64,000 bases of DNA from Hyaloperonospora brassicae (taxonomy: Eukaryota; Oomycota; Peronosporomycetes; Peronosporales; Peronosporaceae), in NCBI GenBank assembly GCA_947650285.1, contig CANTFL010000740.1, positions 62,001 through 126,000 of the forward strand, written 5' to 3'. Every line of letters starts with the position of its first letter. The first letter of the stretch is position 1. The position numbers were made by a program, and so were the translations under genes. The notes beneath the pieces are model-generated. The model did not search any database. It saw nothing but the letters and a program-made list of their open reading frames with translations, and was not told where the DNA came from. Of the stretch, positions 27,454 to 37,099 are shown one piece after another.

Positions 27454-28074
27454 TGAAACCGGGCACATGTATCTACGCACTGACAACCGTGCGAAGCAAG
27501 ATACCACTGACTGCAGTAAGAATTGTTGCTCATTTTGATGGTGAACATGATACTCTTTCGATGAAAAGGTAAGTACGAAACGACTAAGCTTGGTAAAAGA
27601 AAAGGAAGACTGTATTAAATTATATAAGTCCTAACATGTATTTTGTCCTATAAGTCTTAGAATAAAATTATAAAAACCAAAGAAATCATGGTGACGTCTA
27701 CTCACTACCCATTGCGCGCGTCTAGCAGCTAATGGTGGGTCAATATACTGAATCTATTAATCAATGAGTTGACCCTTGGGTCACTGCAACTAAATTACTG
27801 AATCTAGTAATATTGTAGTGAGACTATCATACTTAATATTCTCGAATATCGTAATTTGACAAATACCAATAGTATGTAACAGGCTCACCCCGTTACCATA
27901 CTGGCAGACACCAGACAATACATTATAGTTATAGCATGTATCGAGGTACACGAGCATGAATAGAAAGGGTCACGGGGCAATTCTGGTGCCAGTCTAGTCA
28001 GCCCCGGATTCTCCGGCGCTGCATCATAGCTAAGGCTGCAAGAGAGATCTCGTGCAGTAAAATCCAATTACAAC
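27454..28074 (-). repeat. Element A right LTR (5' LTR of minus element)
   Basis: It matches the element B LTR at 57065-57638 in the same direction. Shared strings include GACTAAG and GGTAAAAG near 27580, ATAAGTCCTA near 27626, GTCTACTCACTACCCATTGCGCGCGTC at 27696 (20 or more shared bases with one change in copy B), and ATGTAAC--G---ACC. The left edge TGAAACCGGGCAC corresponds to TGTAATGGGGCAC of B. The right edge is set near ATTACAACATG, by analogy with GTTAACATG of B. A third copy lies at 46253-46795. Confidence 0.65.
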
Positions 28075-28903
28075 ATGTATCATTTTCCGATCCCTGTCAC
28101 TCAGCTACTCCCTACCCCATACTTATAAGATTACAAATCCAAAACAAAAGGTGGCATGAGTATGCTACTAGCTTCGTTTGTAAAGCCTCAAATTTAAATT
28201 TGTCAAATTTATCGCGAAGTAAAGAACCCTAAAGCTCAGAGAAGTCTGCGAACAATGGCCCGCGGCAAGCTGCATTTGACCGCCCCAAAAATTCATGCGT
28301 ACCTTTTTTCTCGAATTTAAAAAAAAATTTGTGCAACGTTAAAATTTGTAGACGAATCAGCATAATAATAATCATTTTGCAGTCTTAAAAAGTGCAAAAA
28401 TGACTGACGTTACCCTATGCGGCATTTTTTTTGCTTGTTAATGTCCTCTGTTTACCATAAAATGACGTAGGGTATATTTTATGTTCATCAAAATCTACCA
28501 CGTCTTGCCAGGAATGGCACAGTACAATAAGTGGCAAAAACTAAAGCTTTCACATCCGTTGAAATTGAATTCATGACCTTACGGTGCGACCAAATTTCTT
28601 TACGGCGTACTCAGCAGCCTTCCTAGTCAGGGTCATGCGATAAATGTTCATGTACCGGATGCAGTTTTGAGCATAGCGGCGGACTGTAGTGATAAAAAAG
28701 GATGCAAGGGTTTTTGAACCATCTGCTATAGCCTTTTAGCGTGCAGGTACAATATTTCAGGCATGTCATATCGATTCGCCTTTTAAAATTTTGATGAAGG
28801 TCAGCTCGCAATGAAATTTAGGGTAAAATGATGTGATGGCCGGCCGTAGTGATAGTCTCTTCCAAATAAAAATAATTGGCTCTTGAATACATACCGAAAT
28901 CAG
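28075..28903. other. AT-rich spacer between retroelements
   Basis: No gene or repeat is recognised. The sequence is AT-rich with homopolymer runs such as the A-run near 28319. It separates the LTR of element A from the left LTR of the copia element. No clear five-base target duplication was seen around the copia element. Confidence 0.4.
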
Positions 28904-29110
28904 ACTTGAAACTTCAACTCACAAAATGGGACTACCACCAAGTACCCAGATCCTCAGAACATTCCATAAGTTATTCTTGACTCCTTAACGAGCGTCATGA
29001 TCCACCACATGCAGATCAACAGAAGCACACACAATACTCAACTCATTTTGGGATAATCCCTCACGTGAAAATAATTTTACGTTTTTCCTTACCAGAGTCC
29101 TCTGCCAACT
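28904..29110 (+). repeat. Copia left (5') LTR
   Basis: It begins ACTTGAAACTTCAACTCAC and ends CCTCTGCCAACT. It aligns end to end with 35005-35209, including GATCCTCAGAACATTCC, CCTTAACGAGCG, CATTTTGGGATAATCCCTCA and TTTTTCCTTACCAGAGTCC. The first bases of the better copy (AGTT) and the last (AACT) form the expected short inverted ends. Confidence 0.8.
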
Positions 29111-29327
29111 AATTCTGAGCCCAAAACCTTTTCCCAGAGCTAGAACGAGAAGGAAGTCATGGACCGGCCGGTAGGTGATGATGATGTAATTATGCCAGAG
29201 AGCCGTCTCGCACGATCCAGCCCTTCCTCATCAGAGACTTCCCTCATGAGTATCACACCAACGAGCTGCAAATAAAAAACCCCTCGCTCTCGCCACCCCG
29301 ACATAATTGACTGAAGCAGCACCTCTG

Positions 29328-30470
29328 ATGATGGTCCAAGCGCCTCTACTACATGACGTCGAAATCGCATCCGTCCCTCAAATACGACAGCTGGTGATGG
29401 ATGCAACAAATGCTGTCATCGAGGCAAGCGCCATGATTGCGACCTTTCCCCTCGATGTGCAAGGCTCGTTAGCCGATGATAACGCAGCCTCAGGAGAAGA
29501 TGCCGAGTCAACGATCGTCACTGCAACCCCATCACAGGTCGGCCTACTCACACATCACAATCAGGAGCTGCACCATCTTCTGCAAACTGTTTACAACGAA
29601 GTCGCAACAGTTCACAATCAGCGAAATACATCTCAAGTGACAGCGACACAACTTGTCGGACAACGTTCTAAGCTGATGGAAGACCTTGCCAACCAGCGTA
29701 CTCACTTTACAACAGAGATTAACATGACAACCACTAACGTGACTGCGACGAACGCAGTATTATCTGAACGCGCACGAGCACTTCAAGAGTGAGTTGAGCA
29801 AGTCGACACACAGTGTGATTTGGCGATTATCAATTGCCGCGCATAGCACGAAGTCGCTATAGAACGTCTGCACCAAGACATTACTCAGCTCACACCGCGC
29901 GATGACCGCCTTCAGGCCCAACAGATCGACACAGGTGTGGCTTTGAAATAACAACAATGTGATAGTCCATCTGCTCATCACTCGTTGGCGCACCTCACAC
30001 AGTACAATGACCGCCTTCAGGCTGAGCATATCGACACAATTGTGGCCTTAAAGAAAAAACAATGTTTTAGTCAAGCTGCTCGAGACGCATTGGCGTGAGC
30101 AATTCAAGCTGAACGAGGATCTCGAGATCAGCTACGATTATCGATTGAGCACCATCGTGTAGCCCAAGACGTGGCGCTGCGACGCATTCCGAGTCCCAAA
30201 ATCTACAAAACGAAGCAGAGACAATGTCTATACGCAAATTCGCTCGTGCCACTGCAGCCGAAGATCGGCTGGCAACCGACGCCGCAATTCGAACTTTTCT
30301 CCAGAAACAACCACAGTCGCCACGTTTCAGTCACGAGATGCTGTCACTAGCACGAGTCATCTCTACCAACGTCACGCCACACACCACACGTTGAGCGAAA
30401 CGAACAATTACCCACTGATTTACCCGCTAATGTTGACGACACAAGTTCCCATCCAGCTAAAGCCAGCTTT
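29328..30470 (+). pseudogene. Copia gag N-terminal coiled-coil region, broken
   Basis: An open plus-strand frame runs to 29792 from an upstream non-ATG codon, with its first ATG at 29328. It is rich in Gln, Asn, Thr, Ala and His, and after a stop it continues as helical charged sequence. A unit of 105 bases (35 codons, five heptads) containing DDRLQAQQIDT and then NDRLQAEHIDT is repeated at about 29902 and 30007. Its periodicity suggests a coiled coil in the ancestral gag. In-frame stops at 29792, 29950 and elsewhere disable it. Confidence 0.5.
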
Positions 30471-30609
30471 TAAGTACCATTGTTGAATTCTCTCCGGCCA
30501 AGCTCCCCCAGAACACCCATGCCTATACCGGTGCGCTGTCACCGACACCAGTACCGGCTCCATCACCATACCAAAGTCGGTCACAGCTTCTACCACCGCC
30601 GCAAGTGCT

Positions 30610-31484
30610 ACCATCTCAAACAGTGCCTCGTATCAAGGAATCCAAGTGTGAGGTGTTTACCGGCAAGGATAAATACCCTGGTCTTGGTGCTAGTTTTGAC
30701 CTTTTTATGCGCAAGTTTGAACAATAAATTCAAAGTGAAAGCAGCCGTAACAACTCAACTTACACCGACAAATTACGTATAACATCTCTCGTTACATTTG
30801 TTGGAGGTGCCGCATCAGACTTTCACTTCCAATTTCACGATGAGTTTCTCGACGCACATGGCCGCATACCGACGTATCCAGGAAGTCCAAAAAGCCTTGA
30901 GAGCAGATTTCCGTTGCAAGTTATCACAAGCACGCCTCAGCTACTACCTCAACAAACCCAAAACGCCAGAACAAACGTGGCATGGATATTACACCTATTT
31001 CCGCCATTTTGGTAAAGAAATGGGCAGCGACCGACACGACCTTTTCCTAAATGCATATTGCAACAATGTATTCATAGACTCAAGCATCAAGCGTCAACTC
31101 TTTAGCATTATCGACTACAACGTTTGTTTGATTAACGAAGAAATAATTAAAACATTAACACTGCTAACGAAGCTGTTGGGTGACGGTCGCGAGTCAATGA
31201 ACAACAGCCAACGACCTGTCAGTCTAAAAATGGATGTGGTGAAGCTATCTGCAGCCTCAAAAACAGCTACTAAGCAGACTTCACCCAAACTTGAGTTGGT
31301 ACCAAACAACTCTACCACTCGCTTCAAACGAAAGGGTGGCATAAAGCCATGCTGGATTTGCGAGACGACGGACCATAAAACATGTGGCTGCCCGTTATTC
31401 AAGACGTTAAACGCCGATCTAAGCAAGCCAACGCTGCCACAGCAATGGGCAATACCGTTTATACCAATGCCAACGCTTACGTAG
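30610..31484 (+). pseudogene. Copia gag core and CCHC zinc knuckle
   Basis: A frame at 30625-30726 reads KESKCEVFTGKDKYPGLGAS then DLFMRKFEQ, a gag-core start. It is followed in other frames by GGAASDFHFQFHDEF, and from about 30860 by a long open frame to 31484. That frame ends with a C-x2-C-x4-H-x4-C zinc knuckle (CWICETTDHKTCGC, about 31350-31391), the nucleic-acid-binding motif of retroviral and copia nucleocapsids. At least two frame changes separate the parts, so the gag protein is not made intact. Confidence 0.7.
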
Positions 31485-31524
31485 TTGATGGAACCACTGA
31501 TAACACATCAGAAACAGCGGGGAA

Positions 31525-32214
31525 GTGTTTTTTTACGGGTCGGCCGAAGCGCGTGATTACCTGACACCTCTAATAAACATGACCTCCGCGAATGCCTCTA
31601 TTGGTGGTGATGCATATATTGTCATTCAAGAACCTGCAAATAAATGCCCTGCCTCGACGTCGTGGCTAATTGATAGCAGTGCTACCCATTGCTTTACGAA
31701 TAATTTCGCTTCAATTCTTAATCCGTCACCCAGCTCTTTGCGCGAACCCGTCGCAAACGGATCTGTGCTCCAGTCCACCAGCAAAGACAGTGTCATTCTT
31801 GAGACAATTACTAATGGAAAAGTCATCAGATCGGTACTCACGGATGTTCACTACGTCCCTACCATGCCACGAAATTTACTTTCCGTTCCCAAGCTAATTG
31901 ATCATGACTTTGTGGTCTCTTTTTCTGGTCACTGTACCATCTCCACCGAGAATCGTATTGTTGAACGTGCCCCACGCGAATCAAGACTTTGGTCCCTTTC
32001 TGCTGTAACGGTTACAGTTGATGAGGATACCGCATGTATTGCCCGTATTAAGAACTCAACTCTACGGCAACGACATGACCGGCTCGGTCATCTTAATTAC
32101 CAGGATGTCATTTGTACGGCTGACAAGGGACTAGCCGATGGTATCAAACTCACGAATCGAAACATGCCTTTTTGCATGCAGTGTGCTGAAGCGAAGCAGA
32201 CTCGCAACCGCTAA
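31525..32214 (+). pseudogene. Copia protease and GAG-pre-integrase
   Basis: The open frame of about 229 codons includes SWLIDSSATHCF near 31662. That is the copia aspartic protease active site, except that the usual D-S/T-G triad reads D-S-S. Next come VHYVPTMPRNLLSVPKLID, the conserved block of the protease to pre-integrase region, and RHDRLGHLNYQDV near 32073, the H-x-RLGHL start of the integrase zinc-binding domain. CMQCAEAKQTR then supplies the Cys pair. It ends at a stop (32212-32214) before the catalytic core. Confidence 0.8.
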
Positions 32215-33387
32215 GGAAAGGAAGACACGTCGAGATCAGCACCTACAGATGAAATAGGTGCCGTTTTAGGCCTAGATCTCAAGATTAATATCACTCCGGT
32301 TGATCGCAAAGGACCTGGGCACGTCCTCACCATTGTCTACCACGCATCCTAAAACAACTGTGCTTTTCTACAAAAAAAGAGTAAAGCTTTTGACAATTTC
32401 GTAACGTTCCATGCAGGATTTCAACAGCAATTTGGTGTACGCGTGAAATGCATTCGGTCGGATCCCGGTGGTGAATTTGTAAATGACAAGACCGCTCAAT
32501 ACTTGCAGCGCTATGTGATTCTTCACCAGACAAATGAAAAGGATACTTCCGTACAGAACGGCAAAGTCGAGCGCTTTCACCGCACACTGTTTAATACAAC
32601 TCGCGCGATGCTTTGGTCATCTGGCATGCCAACAAAATTTTGGGGGACGCTTTACTTTACGCTAGTACTATGCAGGATTATCTACTCACCCGCGGTAACC
32701 TATCGCCGCTCACCTCTCGTTTTACTGACAGAAAAAGCAGCGAATGTCAGCCATTTGCTTAAGTTTGGTGCCCACTGCACTGTGAGGCTACAACATGTTG
32801 CCGCAAAGTCACTTCGAAAACGATCCAAAAAGGCGTATATTCTTGGCATCGACACCGTCAACAATGGCTACAATCTATATCTTCCCCGCACCAAAAAGTA
32901 CTTGACCAGTTCCAAGATCAAGAATGTTGACCGCATTGACATATCGGCCGCTGGTGAACTCGTCGATACATTCGACACGTTGGATACTATGACAAACTAT
33001 ACTCAGTCCCAAGCCCAAAGTGATTTTGATCGTGCCATCGGCACCCATACCACAATAGGGCCAGTGTCCGAGAGGGAGGAGTCACTAGACCAAGTATCCA
33101 GTACAACGGAGCCTCTCACAGACGAGTCTGGTATTGATCATGAGTCGCGAAATTTGCTTCCTGTCACACAAACATCAACAATGATGAATCAAATGAGCGA
33201 CGACATGGGCAGCGACAGCGAGTGTGACTACCAAATAGATGACGCAATTGACGACATTACGCTGACCAAGCGACAATTGACAGTGTATTTGGTGTCCGCA
33301 ATCGCGGTGAGAAAATTGTTACTAAAGATTTTGATCTGCCAGCGTCCATTCTCCTTGATGTCACCAGTCTCCCTGGAACAGCTATGA
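32215..33387 (+). pseudogene. Copia integrase core, broken
   Basis: GAVLGLDLK near 32260 resembles the first catalytic-Asp strand, but a stop follows at about 32350. The frame from 32443 contains RSDPGGEFVND (second Asp block, usually SDNGGEF) and QNGKVERFHRTL (third catalytic Glu block). It continues through GMPTKFWGTL and into a Ser/Thr/Asp-rich linker up to 33387. The DDE enzyme inserts cDNA into the host chromosome. The stop in front of the core makes this copy inactive. Confidence 0.8.
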
Positions 33388-34470
33388 CTGCAATTCACAT
33401 ATATGATGGTGTTCCAGATCCTCAAAATATTCGCGAGGCAATGGCTAGTTCTTTCTGGCAACAGCGAAAGAAAGCTATGATTAAAGAACTCGATCAATTA
33501 TGTACAAACGGTACATGGGAGGAAGCTATTTCCCCATTAGGAGCCAATGTGGTGTCAACAAGATGGGTGTTCAATATTAAATACAACTCGCTAGGTGAGC
33601 TTGACAAGTTCAAGGCTCAGCTTGTGGCAAGAGGATTTACTCAGCGAAATGGTGTTGGTTTCGAAGAGACATATTCCCGTGTACTGAAAATGGCAAGCGC
33701 GCGATTTCTGATCACGCTTGGCGCCCAGTGGAGCTGCAAAGTTCGTCACGGTGACGTCCCAAATGCATATCTCCGTGCACCAATAGATCGCCCTGTCTTG
33801 TTAAGCCACCGCATGGATCCCCAGATGAAGGAGTTGTGTACTGATTGCTGAAAAGCCTATATGGTCTGCAACAAAGCGGAAGACTATGGAGCGAAATAAT
33901 TCACAATTTCTTGTGAAGTGCGAGTTCAAATAAAGTCGCCAATATCCGTGCGTTTTCTTTGAACATGAAAACCCTTGACACTAGAGTTGTTGGTCTTTAT
34001 GTCTATGATGTGATCGTCATTGCACAAGATTACTCCCTGTCCGACACTGTCACGCAACAGCTTCACACAAAATTTGAAATTAACAATTTAGGTTTGATTC
34101 GCAAGTGCCTCGGTTTCAATGCGGAAACAACCGAATCTGGCTACTTGCTACAACAATAACACAACATCGATGCTATCCTTTCCAAGGTCGAAATGGAAAA
34201 CTGCACAACCCGCTCGACACCAATGGAAGAAAAACACAAGTTGTACGATCAAAATTCGAGCCTGTTTCAAAATAAGCGACTGTATCAAGAGTTTATGGGA
34301 TCACTGTTGTGGATCTCCAACTGCACCCGCCCAGATATCACTACGACCGTAAACCTTTTGTGTCGAGCGACGCACGCACCTACCATCCAACCCATTAGAA
34401 TTGTGTCAAACGCCTCATGCGTTACATTAAGGGTACCTCGACTCACGAAATTTTTTTATCCAATAAATTG
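33384..34470 (+). pseudogene. Copia reverse transcriptase, broken
   Basis: At 33384-33851 the frame has NGTWEEAISP, STRWVFNIKYN, KAQLVARGFTQ and DVPNAYLRAP, the ordered N-terminal blocks of copia RT. The first catalytic Asp block (DVxxAFLxG in active copies) is recognisable. After a stop at 33849, the second catalytic box near 34000 reads LYVYDVIVIA instead of LYVDD, so a catalytic Asp has become Tyr. The thumb and connection (MGSLLWISNCTRPDI) follow at about 34292. Stops and a substituted active site show it is dead. Confidence 0.85.
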
Positions 34471-34479
34471 ATGCAGTTA

Positions 34480-34960
34480 AATCACGACCACGTCTCAAGG
34501 TTTATAGCGACGCCTCATGCGCCGATTCAAAACCTGACGCGAAGTCGACTACCGGTGTCCTTCTGACAATGAACGGCATACATATCTCGTGGTACTCAAA
34601 AACAGTCCGTCGTTGCGTTGTCTACAATGGAAGCTGAGTATATCGCTGGTGCAACATGCGTAAGTGAATGCCTTTGGCTTGCAGATCTGTTATCGGAGCT
34701 GAAACTTACCGCTGACAAAGAACCGATGTCACTCATTGTTGACAACCAAGCTGCAATCAAAAACATGTAGAACAGCATCAGCTCACCTCGCAGCAAGCAC
34801 ATCAATATCCGGTTTCATTTTGTTCGGGACAATGTGCAAGCCAAGCGTGTCACAGTACACTACTGTTCCACATCCGAAATTCTAGCCGACATCTGAACAA
34901 ACCGCTCGGCCTCATCAAGCATGAACGCTTCACAAGAGACCGCATGTCATGAGTCAAGAA
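34480..34960 (+). pseudogene. Copia RNase H, broken
   Basis: In shifting plus-strand frames one reads VYSDASCADSK (first Asp of RNase H), STTGVLLTMNGIHISWYSK, STMEAEYIAGATC (catalytic Glu), then a CNQ-like segment LIVDNQAAIK and SKHINIRFHFVRD. The end, HYCSTSEILADI, matches the last block of copia polyproteins. A stop interrupts after KNM at about 34770, with further breaks. The polypurine tract and right LTR follow immediately. Confidence 0.8.
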
Positions 34961-35004
34961 GAATTCAAGATCATCAATTGAGGCCTGCTTGACTTGAGGG
35001 GGAA

Positions 35005-35209
35005 AGTTAGAACTTCAACTCACAAAGCAGGACTACCTCCAAGGCCCCATATCCTCAGAACATTCCTTGAGTTATTATGACGCCTTAACGAGCGCCATGA
35101 TCCACTGCATGCAGATCAACAGAAACACACACACAATAATAAGCTCATTTTGGGATAATCCCTCACGAGAATAATACACGTTTTTCCTTACCAGAGTCCT
35201 CTGCCAACT
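35005..35209 (+). repeat. Copia right (3') LTR
   Basis: It begins AGTTAGAACTTCAACTCAC directly after the purine tract and ends CTGCCAACT. It aligns with 28904-29110 with about 30 differences by eye and a few small gaps, which marks an old insertion. Confidence 0.8.
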
Positions 35210-36042
35210 TTAGATGATACAGCGGGCGCAACAACAGCCATCATATGATTGCAGTCGTGCGGCCTTTCGTTGGGGCGCGGCATGTTGGTGATTGTTGACT
35301 GATTGGTACATTGTTTGATGTTGGAAACATGCAAAAGACGTGCTTTTGTGTGCAGTGCGACAGGGTCGTTGGAAAAGGGGATTTTGGTTGCGGAACGGCG
35401 ATGAAATATATAATATTTTTTATAAAAACAATTTGGCCACCGAAAAAAAAGTTACAGATTACAGGTGGTGCGCACGGTGGTTAATTTCGTGTAAGAAGAT
35501 CATATGAGCCCAAAAAACAAAAAGAAACGTCACACTTTCTCGAAGACCAACCAATGCACAGCAAGGTATACAATAAATTACCATAACATGTCTGGCATTC
35601 CATGCTCATCAGACCTGTGTGATTGAGACGGTGGCGTTTGATGATGGAGTGAGTTCGCATGCGCACCGACAATGACAACGCAGTTCTGCAGTTTCTGACG
35701 ATACGATGTCGTCTTTCACGCATGCTCAATGTCGGTCTACTACTGCATGGCCCCGTTTGTGAGAGGCAAATGTTGGAAGAGCCGAAAAACGCTATTCACT
35801 CCCTTCGACGACAACTTCTGCTCGTTTTGCCCGGACAGTCTCACCGTGATGCAAAAACCGTTCGCACAAAACGTAGTTCGAGCTCCTTCCACTTTGCAAC
35901 GCACTTCTCGTACGACTGGACACGACAGACTGCGCCGCAAAAAAACACACACACAAACACAGAGACCCAACAAACCGATACGAAAGATCATCGTCACCAG
36001 ATAGTCAGCCAACCACATTTACACATCGCGTTGTGTGTGTAT
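35210..36042. other. Intergenic, start of gene island
   Basis: I recognise no gene between the copia LTR and the effector candidate. Overlapping frames occur on both strands at 35659-36126 without motifs. A CACACAC-type run lies near 35946-35965. The region contains the 3' flank of the minus-strand gene at 36043. I could not identify a polyadenylation signal with confidence. Confidence 0.4.
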
Positions 36043-36879
36043 TTATGCATACAACTTTGCTTCAGCAATTGCCTCGTTACGCTGTTCAATAGCGGAAGCT
36101 ATAGCAGCAACGACCAAGATTATTGAAAGCGTAATGGCCTGCGTAATTAGAAAGACTTTGAGCATGCTGTGCTCTTCCAACTTCTTGATCTTCGCACTGG
36201 ACGCCGTATACTGTTTCAGCGCCTTGTCCCATCTGGCAAGTTCTTCAGCGAGCTTTTCCGATTCACTCCATGTGTCAGCTTTTGGCTCGAGCACCGAATA
36301 CTTCCGCGTTGCCTCGGCCTCAGCTTTCGCAGGAATCTCAGACGTCTGTCCGTTTCCCCTAAGCTTGACAATCGCTGGATCAGCTTTGGTCTCGTCCACC
36401 GGGTCCTTGCTCGTTCCCACAGTCGCAGCCTTTGCAGGGACCTCGGCAGTCTGTCCGTCGGCCATGAGTCTTTTGGCCCGCTCATCTGTAGCCACCGCAT
36501 TGAGAAAGCCATCATCACCCGACACGGCCGTCTTGAACTTATTGACCGTTGCCTCGTCGACCAGGCCCTTGTCTTTCGCCAAACTCTCCACCTCCGCCGC
36601 GACCTCAGCCTTTACTTCCGCAGCTTTCGTCAGTACAGGGCTTCCTCCTTCGACAATGGCAACCACGCTCTGTGGTGCCCTTTCCTCGTGCTCCTCCCGT
36701 TCATCGTGCAACGTCTCCTTTGCAGCATCTGCTGCCTGGAGACTGCGGGTCGTCTTGTCCGCGTGCGTCACGCTTTCCACAGCGGCTCGCGCGTCGTCCG
36801 AAGCGAACCCGTTGACACATTCGACTGTGGCCAAGAGGACGTGGCAAACGAGCACCAAACATAAAGCAGTTCGAAACAT
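36043..36879 (-). CDS. Candidate secreted RxLR-like effector with C-terminal membrane helix
   Basis: The 278-residue protein starts at the ATG before a hydrophobic signal peptide (residues 1 to about 22); 12 upstream in-frame codons were left out because they would bury that signal. After it comes RSLQ at 45-48 and an acidic DEREEHEER at 59-67, the spacing and order of the RxLR-dEER region of oomycete host-translocated effectors, with Gln for the last Arg, a variant known from downy mildews. A Lys/Ala/Glu-rich helical body follows, in which GQTAEVPAKA and GQTSEIPAKA (142-151, 177-186) form a 35-residue repeat. A hydrophobic helix at about 239-264 could anchor it in a host or endomembrane. Single exon, as is usual for such genes. 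No known effector is matched by name, and the target is unknown. Alternative: an ordinary secreted or tail-anchored membrane protein. Confidence 0.75.
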   Translation of the reverse strand: MFRTALCLVLVCHVLLATVECVNGFASDDARAAVESVTHADKTTRSLQAADAAKETLHDEREEHEERAPQSVVAIVEGGSPVLTKAAEVKAEVAAEVESLAKDKGLVDEATVNKFKTAVSGDDGFLNAVATDERAKRLMADGQTAEVPAKAATVGTSKDPVDETKADPAIVKLRGNGQTSEIPAKAEAEATRKYSVLEPKADTWSESEKLAEELARWDKALKQYTASSAKIKKLEEHSMLKVFLITQAITLSIILVVAAIASAIEQRNEAIAEAKLYA

Positions 36880-37017
36880 GAGGTCGTCCTCTCGTCGGAA
36901 CGGATCGGGGGACAAGCGGAGCGAGACGGTGTCACTACGGTAATCCGTTTATATCTCACGAGGGAGATCGGCGGTCGATGCTGCAATGACCGACAAAGCT
37001 CAAGTGCGTATGTCTGT

Positions 37018-37095
37018 GAGTTCTCTCTCTCTCTCCGGTTCTCTCTCTCTCCGGTTCTCTCTCCCTCTGGTTCTCTCTGGTTCTTTCTGGTTTTC
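37018..37095. repeat. CT-rich tandem tract upstream of effector candidate
   Basis: The plus strand has TTCTCTCTCTCTCTCCGG units repeated imperfectly, ending in GGTTCTCTCTGG and GGTTCTTTCTGG. On the transcribed (minus) strand this is a GA-rich tract 140-215 bases upstream of the start codon at 36879. A similar tract lies upstream of the RNase T2 gene. It may be a promoter or 5' UTR element or a simple microsatellite. Confidence 0.6.
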
Positions 37096-37099
37096 ATTC

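Larger units (their letters stand above)
20450..28074 (-). mobile_element. Element A: decayed Ty3/gypsy with antisense region
   Basis: This region aligns by eye with element B (57639-64000) over nearly its whole length in the same orientation. From left to right it has a plus-strand coding-like segment, then minus-strand integrase, RNase H, RT, protease and gag remnants, then an LTR. It is far more decayed than B, with no frame longer than about 105 codons. Its own left LTR is missing: the right LTR of element C lies where it should be. Limits are approximate. Confidence 0.7.
28904..35209 (+). mobile_element. Decayed Ty1/copia retrotransposon
   Basis: Two direct repeats of about 206 bases bound an interior with gag, zinc knuckle, protease, integrase, RT and RNase H on the plus strand. 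Integrase precedes RT, which defines the Ty1/copia order. A purine-rich tract (TTGAGGGGGAA, about 34994-35004) lies directly before the right LTR and fits a polypurine tract. The LTRs differ at many positions (roughly 85 percent identical by eye), and each domain carries stops or shifts, so the element is old and inactive. Flanking five-mers (ATCAG left, TTAGA right) do not match. Confidence 0.85.

Noticed and set aside
30420..30614. Minus-strand frame inside the copia element
   Set aside because: It is antisense to the gag region, which has clear gag blocks on the plus strand.
36035..36943. 302-codon plus-strand open frame over the effector candidate
   Set aside because: It is the exact antisense of the 278-residue minus-strand gene, Ser/Ala/Leu-rich without a domain. 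The minus frame has a signal peptide and motif order, so the plus frame is a composition shadow.
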